From Methylopumilus sp009926035 (GTDB taxonomy: Bacteria > Pseudomonadota > Gammaproteobacteria > Burkholderiales > Methylophilaceae): DNA of 64,000 bases. The translations under genes and the position numbers were made by a program. This document shows, one piece after another, positions 25,914 to 35,094 of this stretch (the stretch's first letter is position 1; the number at the start of each line of letters is the position of its first letter). The notes beneath the pieces were generated by a model. The model was not told the origin of the DNA. It did no database searches and saw only the letters and a program-made list of their open reading frames with translations. The stretch spans positions 17,187 to 81,186 of the forward strand of contig JBEANL010000006.1 of NCBI GenBank assembly GCA_041165405.1, written 5' to 3'.

Positions 25914-26888
25914 ATGGCAGTTAGAAAAAAGACAGAAAAGAAACCAATAGAAAATTGGGAAAGAGAAGCTTTAGAAAAAATCGCACTTTCAGCTTTAGAT
26001 GAGCAAAGAATAGCTAGGCGCTGGAGTATTTTTTTTAAATCGATTACATTTTTTTATCTCTTTGTGCTTTTATTTTTGGCATTTAGTGCGATGCACACAA
26101 AAGGCGGCTCAGGCAATCATACCGCGTTGATTGAAATTAATGGTGTTATTGGTGAGAAAGATGAAGTTAATGCAAAAGTTTTTTTTGAGAGTATACAGAG
26201 GGCTTATGATAGCCGCGGTACAAGGGGCATCGTTCTAAAAATTAACAGTCCTGGAGGGAGTCCAGTTCAGTCCGGGATGATTAATGACGAAATTAAGCGG
26301 CAAAAAAAATTACATCCACATATTCCCGTTTATGCAGTAGTAGAAGATATTTGCGCATCAGGAGGCTATTACATTGCTGTAGCTGCCGACCAAATTTTTG
26401 TTGATAAAGCCAGTATCGTTGGATCAATTGGCGTCTTAATGGATGGCTTTGGCTTTACAGATACCTTAAAAAAAGTTGGTATTGAAAGACGGCTTATGAC
26501 AGCAGGTTCGAACAAAGCCATGCTTGATCCTTTTTCACCAATCAATCTAAAACAACAAGCTTTTGTTCAGGAAATGTTAAATGAGGTTCATCAGCAATTT
26601 ATTGCGGTAGTTAAAGAAGGGCGTGGAAATCGCCTTAAGGAATCACCAGATACATTTAGCGGACTTTTTTGGAATGGTGAATCTGCAGTCAAACTTGGTT
26701 TAGTTGATGGTTTTGGAAATTATGATTATGTTGCTCGTGAAATAATTAAGGCTGAAGAGGTGGTTGATTTTACGACTTACGAGGGCTTTGCTGATCGTTT
26801 TGCTCGTAAATTTGGAGCAAGTTTAGGATCCTCTATGAATGAATCTTTAAGGACCGCTATTCTTAATCAAAAATTAATTATTAAATAA
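25914..26888 (+). CDS. sppA: Signal peptide peptidase SppA-like S49 serine protease
   Basis: A 324-residue protein with a cytosolic N terminus, one membrane helix (about 38-58) and a single S49 domain, the short SppA form. The nucleophile is Ser149 in CASGGYYIA, the oxyanion region is NSPGGSPVQSG (111-121), and the general-base lysine probably lies near GIERRLMTAGSNKAM (about 205). It is expected to degrade signal peptides left in the membrane. It ends the rluC operon and is followed by a terminator hairpin. Confidence 0.88.
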   Translation: MAVRKKTEKKPIENWEREALEKIALSALDEQRIARRWSIFFKSITFFYLFVLLFLAFSAMHTKGGSGNHTALIEINGVIGEKDEVNAKVFFESIQRAYDSRGTRGIVLKINSPGGSPVQSGMINDEIKRQKKLHPHIPVYAVVEDICASGGYYIAVAADQIFVDKASIVGSIGVLMDGFGFTDTLKKVGIERRLMTAGSNKAMLDPFSPINLKQQAFVQEMLNEVHQQFIAVVKEGRGNRLKESPDTFSGLFWNGESAVKLGLVDGFGNYDYVAREIIKAEEVVDFTTYEGFADRFARKFGASLGSSMNESLRTAILNQKLIIK

Positions 26889-26889
26889 A

Positions 26890-26912
26890 ATCAATAGTTT
26901 ATTGATATTTTT
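26890..26912 (+). terminator. Terminator hairpin between convergent sppA and pgi
   Basis: A perfect 7-bp stem (ATCAATA/TATTGAT) with a GTT loop followed by ATTTTTTAA. It lies two bases after the sppA stop and overlaps the last codons of the convergent pgi gene. Confidence 0.65.
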
Positions 26913-28551
26913 TAATGTAATTAATTAATCCATTTGTAGAGCTATCAAAGGTATCTGTAAGTATTTTTTCAGATAATTTAGGTAAAACTTGTTTTGCAAT
27001 CTGTTTGCCGTATTCCACGCCCCATTGATCAAATGAATTAATATTCCAGATGATTCCCTGGGTAAAGATTTTATGTTCATACATTGCAATAATTTGACCT
27101 AAGGTTTTTGGAGTCAATTTTTTGAAAAGTATGGAAGAGGTCGGTCGATTACCTTCAAATGTTTTTTGCGGTATAAAACTTTCTATATCTTCGCCTTCAT
27201 AACCTTGTTTTTCAATTTCAGAGCGGGCTTCATCATATGTTTTTCCTTGCATCAAAGATTGTGTTTGTGCGATAAAGTTTGACAGTAAAATTTTATGATG
27301 CTCATTACCGTCTTTACCTATTGTGTATAAAGATTCAATCGGCATGATAAAGTCTGCAGGAACAATCTCGGTGCCTTGATGAAGCAGTTGATAGAAAGCG
27401 TGCTGACCATTAGTACCCACTTCGCCCCAAATAACTGGACCTGTATGAAAATCAATGCGCTCGCCATCTCGATTGATGAATTTACCGTTACTTTCCATAT
27501 CAGCTTGTTGAAGATAAGGCGCTAATTTAGATAAGCCTTGATCATAGGCTAAGATTGCATGGGTTGGAAAATTAAAGAAATTAATGTACCAGACACCTAA
27601 TAACCCCATCATCATCGGAATATTTTGTTCTATGGGCGCTGTCTTGAAATGCTCATCCATTTCAAAACCACCTTTGAGTAACTCTTCGAATCCATCCATA
27701 CCAATATAAAGCGCGATAGAAAGTCCAATTGCCGACCAAAGGGAGTAGCGTCCGCCTACCCAGTCCCAAAACTCAAACATATTTTCTGTGTCGATACCGA
27801 ATTGTGATACAGCATGTTGATTTGTTGATAATGCAACAAAATGTTTTGTAATATGTTGGTTGTTTTTTGCTGCTTTAAGGAACCAATCCCTTGCTGAAAA
27901 AGCATTAGTCATTGTTTCTTGTGTTGTAAATGTTTTGGAAGCGACAATAAAAAGTGTTGTTTCTGGATTACATTTTTCTAAGGCCTGACAGAGATCTGCA
28001 CCATCTACGTTAGATACAAAATAAGGCGTAATAGTTTTTGAACCATAAGCTTTTAATGCATGACAAACCATGGCAGGGCCAAGATCAGAACCACCTATAC
28101 CGATATTAATGACACTCGTAATTGCTTTACCAGTAAAACCTTTCCATTGACCTGACCTTACTTCTTCACTAAAACGACGCATTTTTTTGAGTACATTTTT
28201 AATCTTTGGCATAACGTCTTCACCATCCGAAATGATAGATGAGTGGTTTTGATTGCGAAGAGCCGTATGAAGAACTGCGCGATGTTCGGTGGAGTTTATT
28301 TTTTCACCTTCAAACATCCGATTTCGCCAACCCTCAACATCAGCTTCTTTTGCAAGCATAACTAAAAGATTAATTGTTTCTTTAGAAATGCGATGTTTTG
28401 AATAATCTAGAAGTAAATCATTAAATTGAATATGAAATTGATTAAAACGATCGGGGTCTGATTTAAACATCTCGCGAAGTGAGATGGATTCGATATCTTT
28501 TTTATGTTGATTTAGGGATTGCCAAATGGGCGATTGATTAATTTGCGACAT
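26899..28551 (-). CDS. pgi: Glucose-6-phosphate isomerase
   Basis: A 550-residue enzyme interconverting glucose 6-phosphate and fructose 6-phosphate. Family signatures are visible as INIGIGGSDLGPAMV (about 148-162), the phosphate-binding VASKTFTTQETMTNA block, the WDWVGGRYSLWSAIGLS motif and GTEIVPADF. In methylotrophs using the ribulose monophosphate cycle this reaction links fructose 6-phosphate to the oxidative branch, which would fit the inferred lifestyle. It has its own transcript, facing sppA. Confidence 0.97.
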   Translation of the reverse strand: MSQINQSPIWQSLNQHKKDIESISLREMFKSDPDRFNQFHIQFNDLLLDYSKHRISKETINLLVMLAKEADVEGWRNRMFEGEKINSTEHRAVLHTALRNQNHSSIISDGEDVMPKIKNVLKKMRRFSEEVRSGQWKGFTGKAITSVINIGIGGSDLGPAMVCHALKAYGSKTITPYFVSNVDGADLCQALEKCNPETTLFIVASKTFTTQETMTNAFSARDWFLKAAKNNQHITKHFVALSTNQHAVSQFGIDTENMFEFWDWVGGRYSLWSAIGLSIALYIGMDGFEELLKGGFEMDEHFKTAPIEQNIPMMMGLLGVWYINFFNFPTHAILAYDQGLSKLAPYLQQADMESNGKFINRDGERIDFHTGPVIWGEVGTNGQHAFYQLLHQGTEIVPADFIMPIESLYTIGKDGNEHHKILLSNFIAQTQSLMQGKTYDEARSEIEKQGYEGEDIESFIPQKTFEGNRPTSSILFKKLTPKTLGQIIAMYEHKIFTQGIIWNINSFDQWGVEYGKQIAKQVLPKLSEKILTDTFDSSTNGLINYIKKYQ

Positions 28552-28621
28552 GTATAACGTTCAATTTAAGGATTTAATAATGAAAAATTTAATTTAACTT
28601 AACATTATAGCAAAGACATGC

Positions 28622-29695
28622 TTAATTTATATGAAAATTATGTTGTGCGAGAGCCCATGTTATATGCTCCTTAACGAGCGTCGAGGCTTCTTGATATCTG
28701 CTTTTAAGGGCATTCACAATAATTTCAGATGTTTTAGCATTGCCGAGTCCTATTGCAACATTCCTCAACCATTGATCATAGCCTATGCGAAGAATTGCAC
28801 TACCTTCCATGTTTTTTAAAAATTCTGCTTCAGTCCATAAAAAACATTCTACGAGTTCGATATCATCTAAACCATGTCTTACCTTAAAGTCATCTTCCTT
28901 CGAGATTTGACCAAACTTATTCCAGGGGCAATATAATTGACAGTCATCACAACCATACACACGATTGCCAATTTGTTTACGATATTCCACGGGTATTGAA
29001 GACTTATGTTCAATGGTGAGATAAGAAATGCATTTTCTTGCATCGAGTTTATAGGGCCCTATAATAGCCTTGGTTGGACATACATCCATACAGCTTGTGC
29101 AAGTACCACAATGATTTTCAACTTTTTTATCAATAGGCAAAGGTAAGTTAATATAAATTTCACCTAGAAAGAACCAGGAGCCATGTTCTTTATTAATAAG
29201 TAGAGTATGTTTTCCTCTCCAACCAAGCCCAGATTTCTCAGCAAGCTCAACCTCCATGACGGGAGCGCTATCTGTAAATAACCTAAATTGAAAAGCGTGA
29301 TTTAAAGCTTTATGTGCTTCTTTTTGAATTTTTTCTGAAAGCTTTTTTAGCTTTGCACGCATTACTTTATGATAATCACGACCCAAAGCATAACGTGAAA
29401 TGAATGCTTTTTGACTATCCTGCAAAATAGTTTCTGAATTTTGCGAATGAGGAAAATAGTTAAGTCTAGCTGTGATAATTCGAATAGTATGGGGTACTAG
29501 CTCTTCTGGCTTATATCGCCGAGAACCATGTTTTACCATATAATGCATTTCACCATGGAACTCTTGTTTAATCCATTCTAGATAATGATCTTTAGTATGA
29601 TTGAGATCTATATCACTAATGCCAATTTGATCAAAACCAAATTCTCGGCCCCAGCCTTTAATTTGCAATGCTAATTGATCCCAAATTTCTGTCAT
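28622..29695 (-). CDS. queG: Epoxyqueuosine reductase
   Basis: A 357-residue cobalamin-dependent iron-sulfur enzyme for the last step of queuosine formation in tRNA. Two [4Fe-4S] cluster motifs are seen: CGTCTSCMDVCPT followed by CISYLTIEHKSSIP, and CDDCQLYCPWN. The cobalamin-binding N-terminal domain shows DSAPVMEVELAEKSGLGWRGKHT. The C-terminal part resembles HEAT-like repeats. It is divergent from tsaE, the same neighbour as in E. coli (yjeS-yjeE). Confidence 0.95.
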   Translation of the reverse strand: MTEIWDQLALQIKGWGREFGFDQIGISDIDLNHTKDHYLEWIKQEFHGEMHYMVKHGSRRYKPEELVPHTIRIITARLNYFPHSQNSETILQDSQKAFISRYALGRDYHKVMRAKLKKLSEKIQKEAHKALNHAFQFRLFTDSAPVMEVELAEKSGLGWRGKHTLLINKEHGSWFFLGEIYINLPLPIDKKVENHCGTCTSCMDVCPTKAIIGPYKLDARKCISYLTIEHKSSIPVEYRKQIGNRVYGCDDCQLYCPWNKFGQISKEDDFKVRHGLDDIELVECFLWTEAEFLKNMEGSAILRIGYDQWLRNVAIGLGNAKTSEIIVNALKSRYQEASTLVKEHITWALAQHNFHIN

Positions 29696-29726
29696 GTTTT
29701 AATTATTTTTTATATAAATTGTATCT

Positions 29727-30188
29727 ATGATGTTTGATTCTAATTATGACTTAAAAGATGAAAGTGAAACACTTCGTTTGGCGGAAAGTATGGCAAGTCA
29801 TTTATCTCCTGGAATGAATTTATATTTAAAAGGTGAATTGGGTTCTGGCAAAACGACATTTGTTAGAGGTGTTCTCAGAGGACTTGGTTATCAAGATAAA
29901 GTTAAAAGTCCGACTTATACGCTCGTGGAGCCTTATAGTTTAGAAAAATTTACTATTCACCATTTTGATCTCTACCGCTTTAAAAATGATACTGAATGGG
30001 ATGAAGCTGGATTTAGAGAGTACTTTAATAACACTTCTATTTGCTTGGTTGAATGGCCAGAAAAAGCAGGGCATATTCTTCCTAAACCTGACATTTCAAT
30101 TGAGCTTAGTCACACCCCCCATGGCCGACATCTTCATTTGATTAGTTATACATCAATAGGAACTGAATGCTTAAAAGCCATCATCTAA
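29727..30188 (+). CDS. tsaE: tRNA threonylcarbamoyladenosine synthesis ATPase TsaE
   Basis: A 153-residue ATPase with Walker A KGELGSGKTT (about 35-44), the SPTYTLVEPY segment, and HFDLYR and LVEWPEK motifs. With TsaB and TsaD it makes the t6A modification at position 37 of ANN-decoding tRNAs. It overlaps the amidase gene by 22 bases, matching the conserved queG-tsaE-amiB/C-(mutL)-miaA order, except that mutL is missing here between the amidase and miaA. Confidence 0.95.
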   Translation: MMFDSNYDLKDESETLRLAESMASHLSPGMNLYLKGELGSGKTTFVRGVLRGLGYQDKVKSPTYTLVEPYSLEKFTIHHFDLYRFKNDTEWDEAGFREYFNNTSICLVEWPEKAGHILPKPDISIELSHTPHGRHLHLISYTSIGTECLKAII

Positions 30189-31429
30189 AAGTTTTTTTTG
30201 TACTAATATGCGCAATTTTCCCTAATCATATCTATGCAAAAAATTTGATTGAATCTGCGCGAGTATGGCCTGCAAGAGAGTACACGCGAGTAACCCTAGA
30301 ATCTCTTAAGCCTATTAGTAATGATCAAATGATTTTAAAAAATCCAGATCGCTTGGTGATTGATCTTCACGACATTGAACTGAATGATGATTTAAAAAAT
30401 TTAAGTACAAAAATATTATCAAGCGATCCTAATATTAAACAAATTCGTGTTGCTAAATTTAATAGCCAAGTGTCTCGAGTCGTAATCGAGCTAAGGGCTG
30501 AATCTAAAATTAATATTTTTTCTCTAAAGCCTGCGGGGAGTTATAAGCATCGTTTAGTGATCGATGTCTATCCAAGAGTTGATGAATTAATGGCATTTGT
30601 CCAAGACAAAGAAAAAAAAGATATAACGCTCTCTAAAAAAGAGATTATATTGTCGCCTCAATCAGAAACTAAAAAAGAAAAAGCACTTCAAGAAGCTTCT
30701 TCATCGCAATCTAATAAAAGTTCTACTAAAAAAATCGTAATTGCTATAGATGCTGGGCATGGTGGCGAGGATTCTGGTGCAAGGGGGCCCTCAGGTAGTT
30801 TAGAAAAAAATATTACTTTATCGATTGCAAGAAAACTTAAAAAAGAGATTGATAATGATGAACAATTAAGAGCAGTATTAACGCGAGATGATGATTATTT
30901 CGTTCCGCTTCAAGGGCGGGTTTTAAAAGCAAGAAAATTAAAAGCGGATATCTTTGTGTCTATCCATGCAGATGCTTTTACTAATCCAGATGCCAAAGGC
31001 TCTTCTGTTTTTGCATTATCAGAAAGTGGCGCCACATCTGCCTCGGCAAGATATTTAGCTAACAAGGAAAATGAGTCGGATTTAATCGGCGGCGTAAGTT
31101 TGGATGATAAAGATCCGATGTTGGCAAAAACATTGCTTGATTTATCTCAATCAGCAACTATTAATGACAGCGTAAAACTTGGTAATTTTGTTTTGGATCA
31201 GCTACGTGATATTAATGACTTACATAAGTCTAATGTCGAACAAGCTGGATTTGCGGTTCTTAAATCACCTGATATTCCATCCATTCTTGTAGAAACAGCT
31301 TTTATTAGTAACCCTAAAGAGGAGCAGATCTTAAATAATGACGAACATCAGGAAATTTTAGCTAAAAATATTTTAATCGGTATAAAAAAATATTTATCTT
31401 CCAATCCTAACATCGCTAAGAATTTCTAA
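30167..31429 (+). CDS. amiC: N-acetylmuramoyl-L-alanine amidase (AmiC/AmiB type)
   Basis: A 420-residue periplasmic zinc amidase that splits septal peptidoglycan. A signal peptide (about 1-24, cleaved near IYA) precedes an AMIN targeting domain (about 30-135), a low-complexity linker with KKEKALQEASSSQSNKSS, and an amidase_3 domain (about 188-415) with zinc ligands in AIDAGHGGEDSG and SIHADAF and the catalytic Glu in VETAFISNPKEE. The helix that autoinhibits E. coli AmiB/C appears to be present around DLSQSATINDSVKLG. It overlaps tsaE and precedes miaA by four bases. Confidence 0.92.
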   Translation: MLKSHHLKVFFVLICAIFPNHIYAKNLIESARVWPAREYTRVTLESLKPISNDQMILKNPDRLVIDLHDIELNDDLKNLSTKILSSDPNIKQIRVAKFNSQVSRVVIELRAESKINIFSLKPAGSYKHRLVIDVYPRVDELMAFVQDKEKKDITLSKKEIILSPQSETKKEKALQEASSSQSNKSSTKKIVIAIDAGHGGEDSGARGPSGSLEKNITLSIARKLKKEIDNDEQLRAVLTRDDDYFVPLQGRVLKARKLKADIFVSIHADAFTNPDAKGSSVFALSESGATSASARYLANKENESDLIGGVSLDDKDPMLAKTLLDLSQSATINDSVKLGNFVLDQLRDINDLHKSNVEQAGFAVLKSPDIPSILVETAFISNPKEEQILNNDEHQEILAKNILIGIKKYLSSNPNIAKNF

Positions 31430-31433
31430 AGAT

Positions 31434-32375
31434 ATGGCAATAGATAAGCCAGCTATTTTCTTTTTATTAGGACCAACAGCGTCAGGCAAAACAAAACTTG
31501 CTGTTGACCTCGTTAGTACTTTCCCATTTGAAATCATTAGTGTTGATTCCGCTCAAATATATCAAGATATGGACATTGGTGTAGCTAAGCCATCTCAAAA
31601 TGTCTTAAATATGGCACCTCATCATCTCATAAATATTATTAGGCCAGATGAAACATATTCCGTAGCGCAATTTTTACAAGATACTTTAAGACTTATTGAT
31701 GAAATTCTACTGCGAGGCCATATTCCTCTTTTGGTAGGAGGCACAATGATGTATTTCAACGCTCTTGAAAAAGGTATTAATCAAATGCCGAAAACTGATT
31801 ATCAAATAAGAAAAGATATAGAAAAAGAAGCCATTCAATTTGGATGGCCAAAACTTTATGAAAAACTCAAGTCTATTGATAATGAAACAGCAATGAAATT
31901 AAATCCTAACGACGCTCAGCGTATTAGTCGTAGTTTAGAAGTTTTTTATTCTTCTGGAAAAACTTTATCTTATTTTCATAAATCAAAAAACAAAAATGAA
32001 TTTCCTTTCACTGTCATTAAATTAGGATTGATGCCCAGTAATAGAAAAATTCTTCATCAGCGTATTGAATTTAGAGTTAATGAAATGATTGAGGCTGGCT
32101 TATTTAAAGAAGTAGAGTTTTTGCTTAAAAAATATCCTGAGCTTCAAAGTCACATGCCATCGATGAGATCAGTTGGCTATCGTCAAGTAATCGAGTATTT
32201 TAAGGGTGATTTTAAGGAAAAAGAATGTATCGATAAGATTATTTTCGCAACTCGGCAACTTGCAAAAAGACAAATGACTTGGATGAGGAGTATGGAAAAT
32301 CTTAATGTATTCGATTGTGGAAATCATCGCTTAAGTGAAGAGGTCCAAGCTTTCATAAAAGCTTTATTAGTATGA
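31434..32375 (+). CDS. miaA: tRNA dimethylallyltransferase
   Basis: A 313-residue enzyme that prenylates adenosine 37 of tRNAs reading UNN codons. The P-loop GPTASGKT lies at 13-20, followed by SVDSAQIYQDMDIGVAKPS, the VGGTMMYFNAL motif and the basic RQLAKRQMTWMR segment near the C terminus. It lies in a run with tsaE, so two tRNA position-37 modifications are encoded together. The start of the DMT transporter overlaps its stop by four bases. Confidence 0.97.
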   Translation: MAIDKPAIFFLLGPTASGKTKLAVDLVSTFPFEIISVDSAQIYQDMDIGVAKPSQNVLNMAPHHLINIIRPDETYSVAQFLQDTLRLIDEILLRGHIPLLVGGTMMYFNALEKGINQMPKTDYQIRKDIEKEAIQFGWPKLYEKLKSIDNETAMKLNPNDAQRISRSLEVFYSSGKTLSYFHKSKNKNEFPFTVIKLGLMPSNRKILHQRIEFRVNEMIEAGLFKEVEFLLKKYPELQSHMPSMRSVGYRQVIEYFKGDFKEKECIDKIIFATRQLAKRQMTWMRSMENLNVFDCGNHRLSEEVQAFIKALLV

Positions 32376-33232
32376 GAATAAAACATTACCTTCCTATATT
32401 TTCATTGCTTTTTGGAGCTTTTGTCTGGGGAGTTATTTGGTATCCATATCGCTTGATGGCACAAGCTGGTGTTTCAGGTATTTATTCGAGTCTTTATGTG
32501 TTTATATTGACACTTGCTATTGCTCTACCATATTTTTTTATTACTAAGAAAAAGATTCCTATATGGTCGAAAGATTTCTGGTTTCTTTCTGTTGTCGCTG
32601 GCTATACCAACATTAGTTATGTATTAGCTGTTATTGATGGCGAGGTTGTTCGCGTTATGCTTTTGTTTTACCTCTCTCCAGTTTGGACTATTTTTTTATC
32701 TCACTTTATGCTGAGTGAAGATACGCAAAAAAGACATTATATTGCTGCATTTATTTCGCTTCTTGGGGCATTGGTTATGTTCTGGCAACCAAACCATTTT
32801 ATTTATTTAGATTCAAAGAGCGATTGGTTAGCTCTGAGTTCAGGAATAGGTTTTGCGATGACTAATGTCATGACAAGAAAACATCAGCATATGACAATCA
32901 GCCAGAAAGCTTTAGCAATTTGGATAGGTGTAATCATAATAGCCATAATATGTATTCTCTTTGATAAAGACACTATGCCTTCATTTGATTTTTTTAGGCC
33001 AGTGGATGCTTTTATTGCTATTACGATTGCATTATGTTTATTTTTTTCAACCTTACTTGTTCAGTTTGGAGTTACACAAATTAAAGCAGTTGAAGCGTCT
33101 AGCTTTTTTCTTTTTGAAATCGTGGTTGCTGCAATTTCATCTTACTTGCTAGTAGGTGAAAGTATTGAAATTAAAGAATGGTTTGGCGGCATCATGATTA
33201 TTGCTGGAGTTATTCTTGCTGCAAAAAATTAA
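32372..33232 (+). CDS. DMT-superfamily (EamA) transporter
   Basis: A 286-residue integral membrane protein with about ten hydrophobic helices arranged as two EamA repeats (about 5-135 and 150-285). It begins LPIFSLLFGAFVWGVIWYPYR, and the second repeat ends GGIMIIAGVILAAKN, both typical of the RhaT/EamA family. It overlaps miaA by four bases and meets the convergent glycosyltransferase gene, also with a four-base overlap. The exported or imported metabolite is unknown. Confidence 0.85.
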   Translation: MRIKHYLPIFSLLFGAFVWGVIWYPYRLMAQAGVSGIYSSLYVFILTLAIALPYFFITKKKIPIWSKDFWFLSVVAGYTNISYVLAVIDGEVVRVMLLFYLSPVWTIFLSHFMLSEDTQKRHYIAAFISLLGALVMFWQPNHFIYLDSKSDWLALSSGIGFAMTNVMTRKHQHMTISQKALAIWIGVIIIAIICILFDKDTMPSFDFFRPVDAFIAITIALCLFFSTLLVQFGVTQIKAVEASSFFLFEIVVAAISSYLLVGESIEIKEWFGGIMIIAGVILAAKN

Positions 33233-35085
33233 ATTAAATCTTGATAGATACTCTCTAATGTTTTTACGAATAATTGCGGCTGGAATATGGGTGAGTTTCT
33301 TTTAGCTTCATTCAATCTATAAATAACATTTTGTCGATATTTTATGTCTTCAGTGAGTCGAATAGCACAATTAATATAGCTTTCAATATCTTCGGTAATG
33401 AGTTCATCTAAATTTAAGCTATGAAGCAAACTACCTGCTACTCTTGAAGCAAATGTACTTCCTTTAAGTGTGACTATGGGCAAATTCATGGATAAGGCAT
33501 CGCTTGCTGATGTATGCGCGTTATATGGCAAAGTATCTAAATAAACATCAGCTAAAGCATGACGAGCTATATGTTCATTGTTAGGCACTCGTGTTGCAAA
33601 AATGATTCTTTCTGGGTTAATGCCATGCTTATCTGCATAATCTTTCAAATTACTAGTTGCCCAAGTATTTGAATAGGTTAACCATAGGATACTTTTTGGA
33701 AATTTTTCAAGGAGTGTAAGCCAAGCCTTGAATATGAACTCGGTAATTTTAAAAGATTGGTTAAAGGCGCAATACACAAAAGCATCTTCAGGAATGCCGT
33801 AATCTTTTCTATTTTTTTGATTTAAGTGAGCGCGATTTTCTATATTGGGCTGATATGCAAATGGAAGTCTTAGAATAGTTTCTGCATAATACTTTTCATC
33901 ATTTTTAGGAATAATGAAATCATCAGCCAGGATGTAATCATAAAGTGGTTTTTCTTGTGTTAAGCCCATCGTGCCTGGATAGCCCAGCCAATTAATAGTG
34001 ATTGTATTTTCAAGCTGCGGTGCAATAAAAGCACGACTATTATTGGTATAGCCAGTTAAATCAATAAAGATATCAATTTCGTCATTATTAATAATGTCCA
34101 CAACTTTTTCATCGATGAGGTTTGAAATGTCTCGATAACAATCAAAGAAACTAATAAACGTATTTCGTTCATTAGTATTTTCATGTGGGCTTGCATCATA
34201 CGCATAAATATCAAAAATATCCCGATTGTGATATTTGATAACATCTCGTATTAAAAAATATAGCGGGTGAAGTTTAAAGTCAGAAGATAAATATCCGATA
34301 TGAATTTTATTTTTTTGTTTCCATTTTTCTTTTTTAAAAGGTCTGTCTTTAAAATGATTTTGTGTCCATTGATTTGCGCATAATAGCTGATCTTGAGCTG
34401 ACGATAGCGGATTTGCAATGAAAGCAAAAGGTGAAATAAGTGCTTCTGCATTTGTGTTTACAATAGAACATATTTCTTGGAAATATTTGTCAATATCATG
34501 CCAGTTACACATATGCTGTTTTTGATGAGCAAGGTGGACTAGCGCATGAAAAAGATCAGGCTTGATTTTCAAGGCATTTTGGTAGGATATTAAAGACTTA
34601 TCCAAATAGCCCAGTTTACGTTCTGAATTGCCATTGTTATTCCAAAGATCAGCATCATTCGGATTTAGTTGGATAGCTTTTTGATAATTCTCATAAGCTT
34701 TAGAAATTTTATTAAGCTTATCTTGAGTGTTTGCTAAGTTATAATAGTAAACCCAATTATTTTTTTCATATTCTAGAACTTCTTCAAAGCATGCTTCTGA
34801 TAATTTGAATTTTGATTCTAAATAATACTCATTACCGAATGAAGTAAGAGAAAAACAGAGTGCATTTTTAATATCTACATTATCCTTAAATCGATATAAG
34901 CATCTTCTAAAATAACCCGCAGCTTCTTCGAATTGTCTGTTGGATGCACAAAGATTTCCTAATTCTAATTGGATGATGTAATTTTCAGGCTCTAATTGCA
35001 GCGCCTTCTTTAATGAGCTAATGGCTTTTGAAAGATCTCCTTCCCTTTCATATTTTTCTGCTTCTTCAATCAATATTTTTGACAT
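33229..35085 (-). CDS. TPR protein with SPINDLY/OGT-type glycosyltransferase domain (GT41)
   Basis: A 618-residue protein with an N-terminal run of tetratricopeptide repeats (about 5-200, with KAISSLKKALQLEPEN, KAYENYQKAIQLNPNDADLW and KSLISYQNALKIKPD) and a C-terminal GT41 region (about 235-610). Recognisable blocks include KIHIGYLSSDFKLHPL, the IDLTGYT and NWLGYPGTMG segments, and NAHTSASDALSMNLPIVTLKG, the sugar-nucleotide loop. Family members transfer GlcNAc or fucose to Ser/Thr of proteins. No obvious protein target such as flagellin is encoded nearby. Confidence 0.87.
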   Translation of the reverse strand: MSKILIEEAEKYEREGDLSKAISSLKKALQLEPENYIIQLELGNLCASNRQFEEAAGYFRRCLYRFKDNVDIKNALCFSLTSFGNEYYLESKFKLSEACFEEVLEYEKNNWVYYYNLANTQDKLNKISKAYENYQKAIQLNPNDADLWNNNGNSERKLGYLDKSLISYQNALKIKPDLFHALVHLAHQKQHMCNWHDIDKYFQEICSIVNTNAEALISPFAFIANPLSSAQDQLLCANQWTQNHFKDRPFKKEKWKQKNKIHIGYLSSDFKLHPLYFLIRDVIKYHNRDIFDIYAYDASPHENTNERNTFISFFDCYRDISNLIDEKVVDIINNDEIDIFIDLTGYTNNSRAFIAPQLENTITINWLGYPGTMGLTQEKPLYDYILADDFIIPKNDEKYYAETILRLPFAYQPNIENRAHLNQKNRKDYGIPEDAFVYCAFNQSFKITEFIFKAWLTLLEKFPKSILWLTYSNTWATSNLKDYADKHGINPERIIFATRVPNNEHIARHALADVYLDTLPYNAHTSASDALSMNLPIVTLKGSTFASRVAGSLLHSLNLDELITEDIESYINCAIRLTEDIKYRQNVIYRLNEAKRNSPIFQPQLFVKTLESIYQDLI

Positions 35086-35094
35086 GATTTAAAT

